Shown here: positions 9,469-19,439 of the stretch, in pieces
How the letters are laid out: each line of letters starts with the position of its first letter
Position numbering within the stretch: the first letter of the stretch is position 1
DNA from: Clostridia bacterium
Lineage (GTDB): Bacteria > Bacillota > Clostridia > TANB77 > CAG-508
Assembly: GCA_017937285.1 (NCBI GenBank)
Contig: JAGBDU010000004.1
Coordinates: forward strand, 1 to 45,334
Direction of reading: 5' to 3'
Length of the DNA: 45,334 nt
The notes under the pieces: model-generated
The model's database searches: none
Told to the model about the DNA's origin: nothing
Seen by the model: only the letters and a program-made list of their open reading frames with translations
Made by a program: the position numbers and the translations under genes

Positions 9469-10470
9469 ATAATCAAAAATGAAGTAATACACAAAATAAT
9501 AAAAAGTATGGTAACATATTTGTCGCCATATCAATTAAAAAAGCTAAAAGCGACATTACAAGAGCAACTAGAAGATGTTGAAAATAATTTAATATTAAAC
9601 AAAGATAAACTTAATGAAGAGAGAAGTTCAAATACAAATTACTTAACAATGTTTATATCAGCTAAAGAAATTGAGGGTTGTTCTTCTAAAACATTGAAAT
9701 ATTATAAAGAAATACTCCAAAAATTTATAACGGATATAGATAAATCAGTAAAGGAAATTACAACAGATGAAATAAGGCAGTATTTATCAAATTATAAACA
9801 AGAACATGAGTGTTCATTAACAACAATTGATAATCTAAGAAGAGTGTTTTCCAGCTTTTTCGGTTGGTTAGAAGATGAAGATTATATTGCAAAAAGTCCT
9901 GCACGGAGAATACATAAAGTAGAAACATTAAAGGCAGTTAAAGAAATATTTACAGATGAGAATATAGAAAAAATGAGAGAAAATTGCAAAAATGTGCGAG
10001 ATTTAGTAATAATAGAAATGTTAATATCAACAGGAGTAAGAGTTAGTGAACTAACTAATTTAAATAAAAGCGATATAAATTTTCAGGAAAGATCATGTAT
10101 TGTGTTGGGAAAGGGAAACAAGCAAAGGGAGGTTTATTTTGATGCTAGAACAAAATTACATTTAATAGAGTATCTAAATTCAAGAAGTGATGACAATGAA
10201 GCTTTATTAGTATCAAGAAATAAACCATATCAAAGGTTAACCTCAGCAACAATAGAGTTGTTTATACGAAATTTAGGAAGAAAAATTAATATAAAAAAGG
10301 TATATCCACATTTATTCCGCTCGACATTTGCAACAATGGCAGTTGATAAAGGAATGCCAATAGAACAAGTACAAAAAATATTGGGTCATGTCAAAATTGA
10401 AACAACAATGCAATACACTCAAATTAGCCAAGAAAATGTTAAATATGCACATAGAAAATTTATGGGGTAG
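9469..10470 (+). CDS. Tyrosine recombinase (XerC/D-like integrase)
   Basis: Core-binding domain (S-K-T-L-K-Y-Y-K-E-I-L), then a catalytic domain with Arg in TGVRVSEL, Lys in GKGNKQR, H-x-x-R in HLFRSTFA, His in LGHVKIETT and the nucleophile Tyr in M-Q-Y-T-Q. All residues for phage-integrase chemistry are present. The start is odd: a perfect AAGGAGGTG (9454-9462) is followed six bases later by ATA 9469, not ATG. The next in-frame ATG is 9508; TTG 9418 lies in a terminator hairpin. Either a non-canonical start or a lost ATG. One CGG codon (9903) must be read as Arg here (P-A-R-R-I-H-K). May resolve multimers or be a second integrase. Confidence 0.88.
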   Translation: MIKNEVIHKIIKSMVTYLSPYQLKKLKATLQEQLEDVENNLILNKDKLNEERSSNTNYLTMFISAKEIEGCSSKTLKYYKEILQKFITDIDKSVKEITTDEIRQYLSNYKQEHECSLTTIDNLRRVFSSFFGWLEDEDYIAKSPARRIHKVETLKAVKEIFTDENIEKMRENCKNVRDLVIIEMLISTGVRVSELTNLNKSDINFQERSCIVLGKGNKQREVYFDARTKLHLIEYLNSRSDDNEALLVSRNKPYQRLTSATIELFIRNLGRKINIKKVYPHLFRSTFATMAVDKGMPIEQVQKILGHVKIETTMQYTQISQENVKYAHRKFMG

Positions 10471-10528
10471 AAGGTAGAAAATATTATTGAAATCGTGTAA
10501 TGAAGTTGAGGATAAAGATAATGTAAGT

Positions 10529-10583
10529 TTCAAAATTTCTTCAAAATTCATTCATTGACTATCTAATTTCAAGGTAGTATTAT
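10529..10583 (+). promoter_or_regulatory. ICE-type promoter with 11-bp phased repeats (transfer operon)
   Basis: TTCAAAAT at 10529 and 10540 and TTCATTGA at 10551 are spaced exactly 11 bp. The last overlaps the -35 TTGACT (10555-10560). A 17-bp spacer leads to -10 TATTAT (10578-10583). The same module recurs at 22111, 24006, 24662, 28724 and 30860. Confidence 0.88.
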
Positions 10584-10610
10584 CTTAATATGAAAATATA
10601 TATCAAACGG

Positions 10611-10637
10611 GAGAGCTAAAAAACGGCTCTTCTTTTT
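10611..10637 (+). terminator. Leader terminator of the transfer operon
   Basis: AGAGC (10612-10616) and GCTCT (10626-10630) followed by TCTTTTTT. A short stem, but in the same promoter-hairpin-gene arrangement as the four other ICE operons. Lies 27 bases before virD4. Confidence 0.6.
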
Positions 10638-10663
10638 TGATGTTTTGAAAGGACAAAGGATAA

Positions 10664-12757
10664 ATGAAAGGAAGGAAACTAAAGACAAAGGTTTTAGGGA
10701 TTATACTAGCTTTCTTCATTGCAGTAATTCTATCTGCCATTATTTCAACAATATTGCATTTGATATTTACTAGAGTTCCAGAAGAAATAATAAATATCAG
10801 ACCAAATACTATTGTTCAAAGTTTATTAACCAACAAAGAGCATTTTGAGATGTTTGTTTTAACAATATTAGCATTTATGTTATTGGCTTTTCTTACAGTA
10901 TTTAAAGTATTTGATTTAAAAGATTATAAGTCTAAAACATACAAAGTAACGAACCATATTGAGATTCCTATACCAATAGGAGAAAAACAAACACAACAAG
11001 GCTCTGCGTGGTGGTTACCTAAAAAAGAATTTTCTAAAAAGTTTGGAGTAAATAGAGTTGATTTAAGTAAGAAGGAATTTGCCGAATTAATCAAGTTAGC
11101 AAATGAAGACAAGGAATGTATAAAAGCCAATACTGAAAACACAAATAAAACTAAATTAGGGCCAATATTTAAGACGGGTGGATTAGTTATAGGAAAGAAA
11201 GATAAAATTATTCCTAAATTCAAATGTAAAAAGTTAGGAAAGTTAATTAGAATACCTTATTTTACATTAAAAAAAGTAGAAGATATTTACTACATTGATG
11301 ATGATTTACATAGCTTAACAGTTGGAGCAACTAGGTCAGGTAAGACAAGAAGTCTAGTTTTACAAACAATCATTAACACAGGTTTAGCAGGTGAAAATAT
11401 GATTTTATCAGATCCTAAAGGAGAGCTTTTTGAGTACACTTCAAAAACATTAGAAAGACTAGGATATAAGGTTTATACACTAGATTTTAAAACACCACTA
11501 AAAAGCTCAAAATACAACTTTTTAGAGCCAGTAATTGAAGCATTTTCAAATAAGGATATTCCAAAAGCAGTAAACTATTGCTCTGATATTGTAGAAAGTT
11601 TAGTAGGAGAAGTTGGAAATCGTGAAGCTATATGGGTAAATGGCGAAAAATCAGTTATAAAAGCTGGGATTATGTCGGTTGTACTAGGTAATGAAAAACA
11701 TAAGGAATATCAAAATTTGCCAAATACATATCACTTTATTTCAAAAATGTGTGCTGAACAAAGCGATAAAACAATGCTCATGGACACATATTTAGATACT
11801 TTGCCAGATTCACACCCAGCAGTTTCAAGTTTTGCTGCGGCTCGAATTGCACCATCAAAAACTAGAGCAAGTTTTTTTACTTCGGCACTAGCAACATTAA
11901 GTATTTTTATGGACGATTATGTTGCTAGTATGATTAGTGAATCTGAAATTGACTTAAATAAATTTAATGAAGAAAGGTCAGTTTTATACATGATTTTGCC
12001 AGATGAAAAAACTACTTTTTATGGATTGTGTAGTTTGTTTGTTAATCAAGTATATACAAAACTTGTAGAACTAGCAGACAGCAAAGGTGGAAGATTAAAA
12101 ATTCGTACTAACTTTATATTAGATGAGTTTCGGCAATTTTAGTGCAATACCAAACTTTCGGTGGCTTTCTAACAGTTGGTGGTGGAAGACGGAATAAGGT
12201 TTAACTTATTTGTTCAATCATTTTCACAACTTAATGAAAAATACGGAGATAATACTGCTCAAAATATTCTTGATAACTGCTATGTATGGAATTATCTAAA
12301 AACATCAAATGAAGTAACAGCAGAAAAAATCTCAAAGAAAATTGGAACTTATACAACATCTAGTTGGAGTGAAAGCAATTCTTCAAGTGGTGGAGCAGTA
12401 AATAAATCAAAATCTATGAATTTAACACAAAGAGCATTACTTACAACAGATGAGATATTAAGAATTGAAAGACCATATTTGTTAGTAATGTGTAGTGGAC
12501 TATCTCCTGCTATGACAAATTCGCCAGATTTAAGTAAATGGTACTTTAATTCTATTTTAGGATTAGGTAATAAAAGTTGGAATACAAAGGTAAGAGAATA
12601 CAGAGAAAATCATAGATTTGTAAGACGAATAACACCATTAAAATTATGGGACGTTGCAGAAAAAACAAAGAAACTAAAAAAAGCTCTAGCAAAAGAAAAA
12701 GTTGATGAAGAAAAAGAGCAAAGAATGAAAGAAGTTAATATTGAGGGAAAATTATAA
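10664..12757 (+). CDS. virD4: VirD4/TcpA-type coupling protein ATPase, with three +1 CGG frame breaks
   Basis: Coupling protein that brings relaxosome DNA to the type IV channel. It has two N-terminal membrane spans (about residues 10-30 and 60-80), Walker A in GATRSGKTRS (about 222) and Walker B LDEFGNF. The zero frame stops at TAG 12138-12140, but the conserved continuation resumes after skipping one C at each of three CGG codons (12131, 12159, 12190). This restores DEF-GNFSAIPNF-GGFLTVGGGR-GIRFNLFVQSFSQL, the expected VirD4 sequence, with glycine at each site. The rest runs to TAA 12757 with a Lys/Glu-rich tail. First gene of the transfer operon. All three breaks fall within 62 bases around the ATPase active site, so recoding is needed for any functional protein. 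Confidence 0.9.
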
Positions 12758-12780
12758 AAATATAAATGGAGGATAAAACA

Positions 12781-13153
12781 ATGAGAAGATTATTTAATTT
12801 CAAACAAAACAAACTAACGAAGGCAATAGGAGCAGTAACAATAGGAATCATTTTAACAGCAAATAAAGTAAATGCTGCAGAAGTAGTAACAGAAGTTCAA
12901 GGTGGCGGAGAAATACAAAGCAGTAAGTTAGGTCAAGGCTTATTGAATATGGTTAGAGATGTAACAGGAACTATGCAATGGATTTTGCCAGTAGTACGGA
13001 GTATGTTTCATATTGTTTTATGTATTTAAAATTATGACAGGTGATGAACAAGACCAACAAAGATATAAAAAAGCTATTATCAAAGTTTTAGTTTGTATAG
13101 TTGTTGGATTATTAGCAGTAACAATCGTAAATTTAATTGCAAGATATTTTTAA
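12781..13153 (+). CDS. VirB2/TrbC-like pilin-type membrane protein, one CGG frame break
   Basis: SD AATGGAGGA precedes ATG 12781. A signal-like N-terminus (about residues 15-35, ending near V-N-A-A-E) is followed by two hydrophobic helices, the VirB2 topology. The zero frame ends early at TAA 13027-13029. Skipping the C of CGG 12997 turns R-S-M-F into G-V-C-F and gives a second helix ending F-K-I-M-T-G-D-E, a motif also present in the protein at 14740. It then runs to R-Y-F and TAA 13151-13153. 123 residues if recoded. Second gene of the transfer operon. Confidence 0.8.
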
Positions 13154-13175
13154 CAAATGATGGAGGTACAAAGTA

Positions 13176-13868
13176 ATGGAGAAAAAAGAAATTACAGAAG
13201 AAAAAGTAAAAACTAGATTGGAAGAAATACAAGAAGAAAATGAAAAAATCAAAAAAGATAGAGATAAGAAATATTTTGAAGAGCAAAAAGATATTGAAGA
13301 AAAAACAAAAGAAAATGAAAAAATGCGAAAGAAACTAAAAGATGAAGAAGAAAAAATACAATTAAGTTTTTTAAACAAAGTTGGAACTGATATAGCTCAT
13401 AGTAAAAAGTTGATAGGCTTTATAAAAAGGTATGTTCTAATTGGCATTGTAACAGGAGTGCCAGGAATAGCACTTACTTATTTATGGGATAAATGGCAAG
13501 AAAACAAGATGGTTAAAGATTTGTATAAGAAGAATATTCAAGCAGTTGTAAATCCTAATAACAGGGAACTTGCAAAAGAATATGAAATATTAAGGAGAAA
13601 ATTTTATAAAGCCTATGATATTGATAAAATCGAAAAATTATTAATGGCATCAGATGAAATTGAAAAGTTAAAAAATGATAATAAATCAATTCAAAAGCTA
13701 ACAGAAGAAATTAGAAAAGCAAGAGAAACATATACAAAAAATTTAGATAACTACATAGAAAATCAAATTATTGCAGAGCAAAAAGAAGAATTAGAAGAAA
13801 CAGCAGTTGTTGAGGAAGATACAGAAGAAGAACTAGAGCTAACAGAAGAAAAGATTTCTATGAAGTAG
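13176..13868 (+). CDS. Coiled-coil protein with central membrane segment
   Basis: 230 residues: a highly charged coiled coil (1-65), a hydrophobic segment about residues 85-107 (I-G-F-I-K-R-Y-V-L-I-G-I-V), a second charged helical region and an acidic end. ATG 13176 follows SD ATGGAGGT. It sits between virB2-like and virB6 genes, as an accessory membrane protein of the transfer complex would. No catalytic motif. Family not recognised. Confidence 0.75.
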   Translation: MEKKEITEEKVKTRLEEIQEENEKIKKDRDKKYFEEQKDIEEKTKENEKMRKKLKDEEEKIQLSFLNKVGTDIAHSKKLIGFIKRYVLIGIVTGVPGIALTYLWDKWQENKMVKDLYKKNIQAVVNPNNRELAKEYEILRRKFYKAYDIDKIEKLLMASDEIEKLKNDNKSIQKLTEEIRKARETYTKNLDNYIENQIIAEQKEELEETAVVEEDTEEELELTEEKISMK

Positions 13869-13882
13869 AAGGAGAGTAAGAA

Positions 13883-14727
13883 GTGGGAGCTTTAATTGCA
13901 ACAGTAATTATTTATATTCTAGGGTGGCTTGCTCAAGCAGTATTAAATTGGCTATCAGGAGTTTATACAACAATGTTCTATTTAGCATTTGCAATAGAAA
14001 TAGGATTTAGAGATATTGCAACAACATTTAGTATTTCAGGCTTATACAATGCAATATATGTAGTAGCAATAGCGGTACTCATAATGTTTTTTGTAAAGAA
14101 AATGATTGAAACATATATGACTTGGAGTAATCGGAGATCCAGATGAAAACCCCTTAAATGTTCTAATACGGATTTATAAAAGCAATGATAGTAATGATAT
14201 GTTTTGGCTTTATATATACGCAATTTGTTAATATTTTTTACGATATATATAACCAATTACTAATAGGAATGACAGGGATCGCGGATCCAGTAGTTCCAGT
14301 TTATAAAAATCTGGGACTAAATGTATTCGGAGCATTTTTATATTTGATAATAGCAGTTCAATTAGTTTTATTATATTTTCAATTTTTGACAAGAGGCTTT
14401 GAAATGTTGATTTTAAGACTTGGAATACCATTCGCAAGTATAGGACTTTTAAATGCTAATCAAGGTGCGTTTAAAGGATATATTCAAAAATTTATCAACA
14501 ATGCTTTTACAGTAATAGTGCAACTTTTATTAGTACAATTTTCAATTCTATTATTAAATGGAGGACATTTTGTACTTGCTTTTACAGCTTCAAGTATAGC
14601 TTTAAAAACACCACAAATGTTGCAAGAATTTATGATAAGCAGTGGAAATGGAAGTACAAGCTCAAAGGTAAATACATTAACAAGAGTTGTAACAATGTTT
14701 AAAAGTGGAGTAAGTAAAGGAAGGTAG
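13883..14727 (+). CDS. VirB6/TrbL-type polytopic channel protein, two CGG frame breaks
   Basis: GTG 13883 follows SD GGAGAG. Six or more membrane helices over about 280 residues, the VirB6/TrbL class of inner-membrane channel subunits. The zero frame breaks at CGG 14132. Skipping its C gives W-S-N-G-D-P-D-E-N-P-L, where GDPD is characteristic of this family in Clostridia ICEs. A second skip at CGG 14169 gives V-L-I-G-F-I-K-A. The frame then runs to TAG 14725-14727. Both restored residues are glycine. Neither of the uninterrupted pieces (87 and 180 residues) would make a complete channel. Confidence 0.88.
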
Positions 14728-14739
14728 AGGTAATACAAT

Positions 14740-15363
14740 ATGAATACAATTTATTATGTAACAAACTTTATGGGAGTTTTAGCTGGAATCTTATGCGTAG
14801 CAATGATATGTGTTTCGGTATTTAAAATAATGACAGGAGATGAAGGCGAATACAAAAGGTATCAATCAAGAATAAAACACGGAATGATAGCTTTAATTTT
14901 AATAATATCTATAAGTTCAATAAAAAATATGGTACTAACCTACTTTCCTTATGTACAAAGTAACGATGCAATAGGAGATTTTTCAGAAATACAAGTAAGT
15001 TTAACTGATGGAGCTTTAAATGAAGAAAAGAAAGATTGTCAAGGAAGAAGTGTTATAAGAGTTGATGGCTATTACTATGTAAATACTGGAGAAAAACTTA
15101 TAAATATTGGCGGATTTTGGGATACATATAAAATTTGGTGCTCTGTTTATAAATTGTATGATGATTGCCAAGGTGTAACTAAAGGAGCAATGGCGGATGA
15201 TATTTATTATATGTCATGGGAAAATACAAAATTAAAAGGTGAATCAAAAGGCTTTCTTATGTCAGCAGATGTGAAAGGAACTATTAAAGATGATAATGAT
15301 TTTAAAGACTTAATGGGAAATTGGCTAACAGAAAAGTATCAACAATATGAGTGGGTAAATTAA
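14740..15363 (+). CDS. Membrane-anchored transfer protein with external domain
   Basis: 207 residues: two N-terminal membrane helices (about 5-27 and 47-65) flanking F-K-I-M-T-G-D-E, also seen in the VirB2-like protein of this operon, then an approximately 135-residue hydrophilic domain with four Cys (D-C-Q-G, W-C-S-V, D-D-C-Q) that may form disulfides outside the membrane. Probably a channel or pilus-associated component. Part of the same operon, 12 bp after virB6. Confidence 0.7.
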   Translation: MNTIYYVTNFMGVLAGILCVAMICVSVFKIMTGDEGEYKRYQSRIKHGMIALILIISISSIKNMVLTYFPYVQSNDAIGDFSEIQVSLTDGALNEEKKDCQGRSVIRVDGYYYVNTGEKLINIGGFWDTYKIWCSVYKLYDDCQGVTKGAMADDIYYMSWENTKLKGESKGFLMSADVKGTIKDDNDFKDLMGNWLTEKYQQYEWVN

Positions 15364-15382
15364 AAAGTTGAAAAATAATTAC

Positions 15383-15473
15383 AATTTTGGACTGCATTAA
15401 AATCTTTCTTAAAAATACTCACATACAAAAAGTATGCTCCGCTTTTTGCATAAGATTTTGCCTTGCCAAAATT
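15383..15473 (+). other. Nested inverted repeats between transfer genes
   Basis: AATTTTGG (15383-15390)/CCAAAATT (15466-15473) encloses AAAATC/GATTTT and then CAAAAAG/CTTTTTG with loop TATGCTCCG. The three nested stems could form one long hairpin in the operon mRNA, fitting RNA processing or attenuation between virB6-region genes and prgI. No T-run follows. Confidence 0.5.
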
Positions 15474-15522
15474 TAATTCTTTTGCAACTAGATGTGTACT
15501 AATGAGAAGGGATGATAAGAAT

Positions 15523-15840
15523 ATGGACGACGAAAGATATCAAGTAAGTATTCCAGCAAATGTAAAAATTAGAACAGAACTAATAAATGGGATAGGAATA
15601 AAAGAGCTAATTACAACTGCAATAGCTGGAACAATAAGTATTTTTATAGATTTATTTATATATGCGATAACTAAAAATTATTTGATTTGCATAATTGTTT
15701 TTGGAGTTGTTACTGGTTTTACATTTATAGCAGTAATGAAAGATAAAAATAATAGTTGCATAGCAGATATGATTAAAAATATGTATCAGTTTTTTAAGGA
15801 GCAAAAATATTTTGAATTTGATGTAGAGGAGAATAAGTAA
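15523..15840 (+). CDS. PrgI/VirB3-like small membrane protein
   Basis: 105 residues from ATG 15523: a beta-like N-terminus (Y-Q-V-S-I-P-A-N-V), I-K-E-L-I-T-T-A and two membrane helices (about residues 30-75), then a hydrophilic tail. This is the PrgI family of Gram-positive type IV systems, which holds the VirB3 position before VirB4. Ends 1 bp before the next ATG. ATG 15502 in the same frame is an alternative start. Confidence 0.8.
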   Translation: MDDERYQVSIPANVKIRTELINGIGIKELITTAIAGTISIFIDLFIYAITKNYLICIIVFGVVTGFTFIAVMKDKNNSCIADMIKNMYQFFKEQKYFEFDVEENK

Positions 15841-15841
15841 T

Positions 15842-16450
15842 ATGGGAGGATTTGATAAGTTAATAAAAGCATTTAAAAACAAACCTACAATGACTGCAAA
15901 TAGATTTTTAAATATCAAAGATATTCAAGGCAACTTTCTTTATACAATAGACGGAAAAGTTTTAGCATATTTAAAAATCTATCCAAAGAATTGTAAGTTA
16001 ATGAGTAAAGAGGAACAAAAAAATCACGCACAAATTTTAACAAGAAATTTTGCAAGTGAATTAAAACCTTTTAAATTGTATTTTACAAACAGACCAGTAA
16101 ATTTACAGAGAAATCAAGACTATCAAGCAGAGTTGATGGATAAAGAAAAAAATGCTTTAAAGTTTAGTTTGCAAGGAAAACGTAGTCGAAGTTTTGGAAA
16201 TTTATCAGTAAGAGGAAAAGCATTAGAAAGTGAAATATATTTAATTGTTTGGGGCGAGAATACAGAATATATAGAGCAAGAGCTAATAAAAAGATTAAAT
16301 GATTTAAAAATGAAATTTACAAATAGTGGTTATAGAACTGAAATACTAGAAGAAAGGCTAATTATACAGTTAGTAAATAGTTATACTAACCCAGATGTAG
16401 CATACATTGAAAATCAAGACTATTTAGAATCGCCACTAACAGTAATTTAA
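15842..16450 (+). CDS. Transfer protein resembling a separate VirB4 N-terminal domain
   Basis: 202 residues, soluble, alpha/beta, with no membrane span and no ATPase motif. Segments such as Y-L-K-I-Y-P-K-N and Y-L-I-V-W-G-E-N look like the N-terminal domain of VirB4-type proteins, which here begins only at 16528 and lacks it. The split is seen directly; equivalence to the VirB4 N-domain is inference. SD GGAGAATA, translationally adjacent to prgI. Confidence 0.6.
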   Translation: MGGFDKLIKAFKNKPTMTANRFLNIKDIQGNFLYTIDGKVLAYLKIYPKNCKLMSKEEQKNHAQILTRNFASELKPFKLYFTNRPVNLQRNQDYQAELMDKEKNALKFSLQGKRSRSFGNLSVRGKALESEIYLIVWGENTEYIEQELIKRLNDLKMKFTNSGYRTEILEERLIIQLVNSYTNPDVAYIENQDYLESPLTVI

Positions 16451-16527
16451 TAAAACATACGAAAAATCTAATATATCTTTATCACACAAAAAGGGGAAGC
16501 AATTTGAATTAAGGAGAGTATTAGAAC

Positions 16528-18353
16528 ATGAAAACAAAAGAAATTGAAACAATGCCAGTCAATCAAGAGCTTTTAAATTTAATTGCACCACAGGGAATTG
16601 AAATAAAGTCAAGTAGGGTACAAATGGGAGAATTTTTATCAAAAATTCAGTATGTATCAGGTTATCCATCAAGAGTAAACATTGGTTGGCTTTTAAATTT
16701 AAAAGATATTCCAAATACAATAGTAAGTCTTGTAATAACACCAATAGAAGATGTTCAGGGCTTCGTAGAGGGCGTTTCAAAAGGAATTACAACAGATAAA
16801 AACACATATAACACAACTCAAAATGAATTCCTAAAAACACAGGCAGAATTTAAAATAATGAGTGCTGAAACAATGATAAGAGAAATTACAATAGACAATA
16901 TACCATACATAAATCTGTCTTTTCTAGCAAAAACAAATGGCAATACGGAAAATGTATTTACTGAAAATATGAGAATAGTAAAAAACAAAATTGCAGGTAT
17001 GGGATTAAAAGCAAGACTGCCAGCCTTTGAACAAGAGCAGGCTTTAAAACAAGCAAGCCCTTATGATGTGGCTTATGAGAAAATAACTAAAAAATCAAAT
17101 AAGCAAATGTCTTTAAGTGCTTTATTTAATGGATTGCCTTTCAGTCGGAAGTGGTTTGATAGATGAAAAAGGCTATTATATTGGAACAGATGAAGATGGT
17201 AGAGCAATTATATTAGATACATTTATTAAGTCATCAGATAGACCAAATTCAAATATAACAATTTCTGGAGCAAGTGGTAGTGGTAAGTCATATCTAGCAA
17301 AGAAAATAATGCTTAATGAATGGTTAAATGGCACAAAACTTTACATTTTGGATCCAGAATCGGAGTACAAAACTATGTGCAAAGCCATTGGTGAAAGTTG
17401 GATTGATTGTTCAGGTGGTAAAGGAAAAAATGTTGGAAGAATAAACCCATTACAAGTAAATAAATTGCCAAACAATATTGAAGATGAAGACGAAGATTAT
17501 AGTAGTACAAAGTCGGCATTAGCATTACATATGGACTTTTTAACTGCATTTTTTACATTATATTTTCCAGAGATAACAAGTTTTCAAATGAGTTTATTAA
17601 TGGAGATTTTAGAAGAATTATATAGGAGCTTTAATATTGACTATGACACAGATATAGAAAATATTCCAAAAGAGCAATTTCCAATAATGGAAGATTTATA
17701 TTATTTGCTAGAAAAGAAAGTCGAAAATCCAAATACTAAACACAAAGACGAGGTAGAAGTAATAAAATCAATAGTTAGAAGTTTAGCAATAGGTCATAAT
17801 GCAGAAATATTTAATGGTTATACAACAATAGAAGATACAAGCGATTTTCTATGTTTGGATATTTATTCTCTGCAAGGAGCGTCAGCTAATATCAAGAGTT
17901 GCCAATACCTAAATATGTTAAGGTATTGTGAAGATATGGCTTTTAAGAATAGAGAAGAAAAGTGTTATGTAGTATGCGACGAGGCCTATTTACTAATTGA
18001 TAAAAAAGTGCCACAAGCTATTGAATTTATGAGAAATTTTAGTAAAAGATGTCGTAAATATCAATGTGGACTAATTACAATTTCGCAAAATATTTTAGAT
18101 TTCCTACGGAGATGAAATTAAGCAATATGGACAGGCAATTTTAGATAATTCTACATATAAATTTTTCTTTGGAACAGACGGACAAGACCTAGAGGAAATA
18201 GTAAGAATATATAACCTAAACAATGAAGAAAAAACAATACTTTCACAAAAAGATAGAGGTCGTGGACTTATGTTTGTAGGTCCAGGTCATAGTTTAATAA
18301 ATGTAAAAGGAGAAGAATGGGAAAAACCATATTTAATAGGTGGTGGAAAATAA
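16528..18353 (+). CDS. virB4: VirB4-type conjugation ATPase, two CGG frame breaks
   Basis: Main energising ATPase of the conjugation channel. SD AAGGAGAG precedes ATG 16528. Starts M-P-V-N-Q-E-L-L-N-L-I-A-P-Q-G-I-E. The zero frame breaks at CGG 17146; skipping C gives L-P-F-S-G-S-G-L-I-D-E and reaches Walker A GASGSGKSY (about residue 247) and Walker B Y-V-V-C-D-E-A-Y. A second break at CGG 18107 is repaired the same way: D-F-L-G-D-E-I-K-Q-Y-G-Q-A-I-L-D-N, the conserved VirB4 C-terminal region, to TAA 18351-18353. The three frames succeed each other exactly by +1. About 607 residues when recoded. Confidence 0.92.
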
Positions 18354-19098
18354 ATGTCAGATAATAATAAAAATCCAATTTTAGATATAGGAAAAACAGC
18401 ATTTTCTTTTTTCTCTTTTAAAACAAAAATGATAGTAATAGGAGTTGTAATTGGGGTATTTTTAATAATTATAGTTCCAGTAGTTGCAATTACAAGCATA
18501 TTCACACCAAATACTAAAAATTCTAGTGAGAAAAAAGGCGGAGGAAGTGGTTCAGATTCTTCAAGTACAAGTGTAACAATTTCAGTAAATGAAGTGTTTG
18601 ATGAAGAAAGTTTAACTAAATACGAAAATGCAACTTTTCCAATGCCTTTTGAAACTTGGGATAAAAACAAAGATGTTGTAACATCAAGGTTTAGCAAAAG
18701 TAGAACATTAACAGTAAATGGCAAAGTTCAAACAGGAGCACATACTGGAATTGATATTGTTTGTATTTCAAAATCAAGCCCAAAAGTATGTGCAGTAGCA
18801 AGTGGCACAGTTGTAGTTGCAAAAGCTGGAAATACTGGATATGGAAATTATGTTGTAATTCAGCATTTATCAGATGAAGGAAAAAGATTTTATACTTTAT
18901 ATGCCCACATGGTTAATGGCTCAATAGCAGTAGTAGAAGGTAGCGAAGTAAAAGTAGGACAAGTTTTAGGAATAATGGGAAGTACAGGGAATTCTACAGG
19001 AGCACATTTACATTTTGAAATAAGGTTAAATGATAATACAAGCAGTAGTGCAGTAAATCCATATCCATACATATTTCGGAGAAGAGGAGAAAAAGTAA
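18354..19098 (+). CDS. M23 peptidase of the conjugation apparatus, candidate CGG frame break at the C-terminus
   Basis: N-terminal cytoplasmic stretch, one membrane helix (about residues 25-47), a Ser/Gly-rich linker, then an M23 (LytM) domain with H-T-G-I-D and the distal H-L-H-F-E, the metal ligands of a peptidoglycan endopeptidase; it would open the wall for the channel. Starts immediately after the virB4 stop. Near the end CGG 19077 offers two readings. Zero frame gives I-F-R-R-R-G-E-K-V-K and stops at 19103, overlapping the next ATG. Skipping C gives I-F-G-E-E-E-K-K and stops at 19098. The second matches the pattern in neighbouring genes but is less certain. Confidence 0.88.
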
Positions 19099-19099
19099 A

Positions 19100-19426
19100 A
19101 TGAATAATAAAGAAGAATTAAAAAAGCAAGTAATTGTGTTAAGTTTAGTATTAGTTTTTGTAATAATTGTAGCAATAGTGTTAAATACAAAAGATTCAAA
19201 TAAAAGCAAAAATAACATACATAATCAAAGTGTAAAAACAGAAGTAACAAATAATATCGATAATGCTAATAAAGAAAACTTAAATGAAGATGAAATAATA
19301 AAACAAAACCTAAAAGGCTTATTAGAAGAGCCAGATGAAGATTATTATTTAAACCAAGAATTAAATGATAAAAATGAAACAGTTGTAACAACAAAAAACG
19401 GAGAAACAATAATTATAAAAGATTAA
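19100..19426 (+). CDS. Small single-span protein of the transfer operon
   Basis: 108 residues: short charged N-terminus, one membrane helix (about 11-33), then an Asn/Glu-rich soluble tail. Probably a bitopic protein with an extracellular tail. Start ATG 19100 overlaps the zero-frame stop of the peptidase gene. Family not recognised. Confidence 0.7.
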   Translation: MNNKEELKKQVIVLSLVLVFVIIVAIVLNTKDSNKSKNNIHNQSVKTEVTNNIDNANKENLNEDEIIKQNLKGLLEEPDEDYYLNQELNDKNETVVTTKNGETIIIKD

Positions 19427-19439
19427 ATGAGGTATCAAT

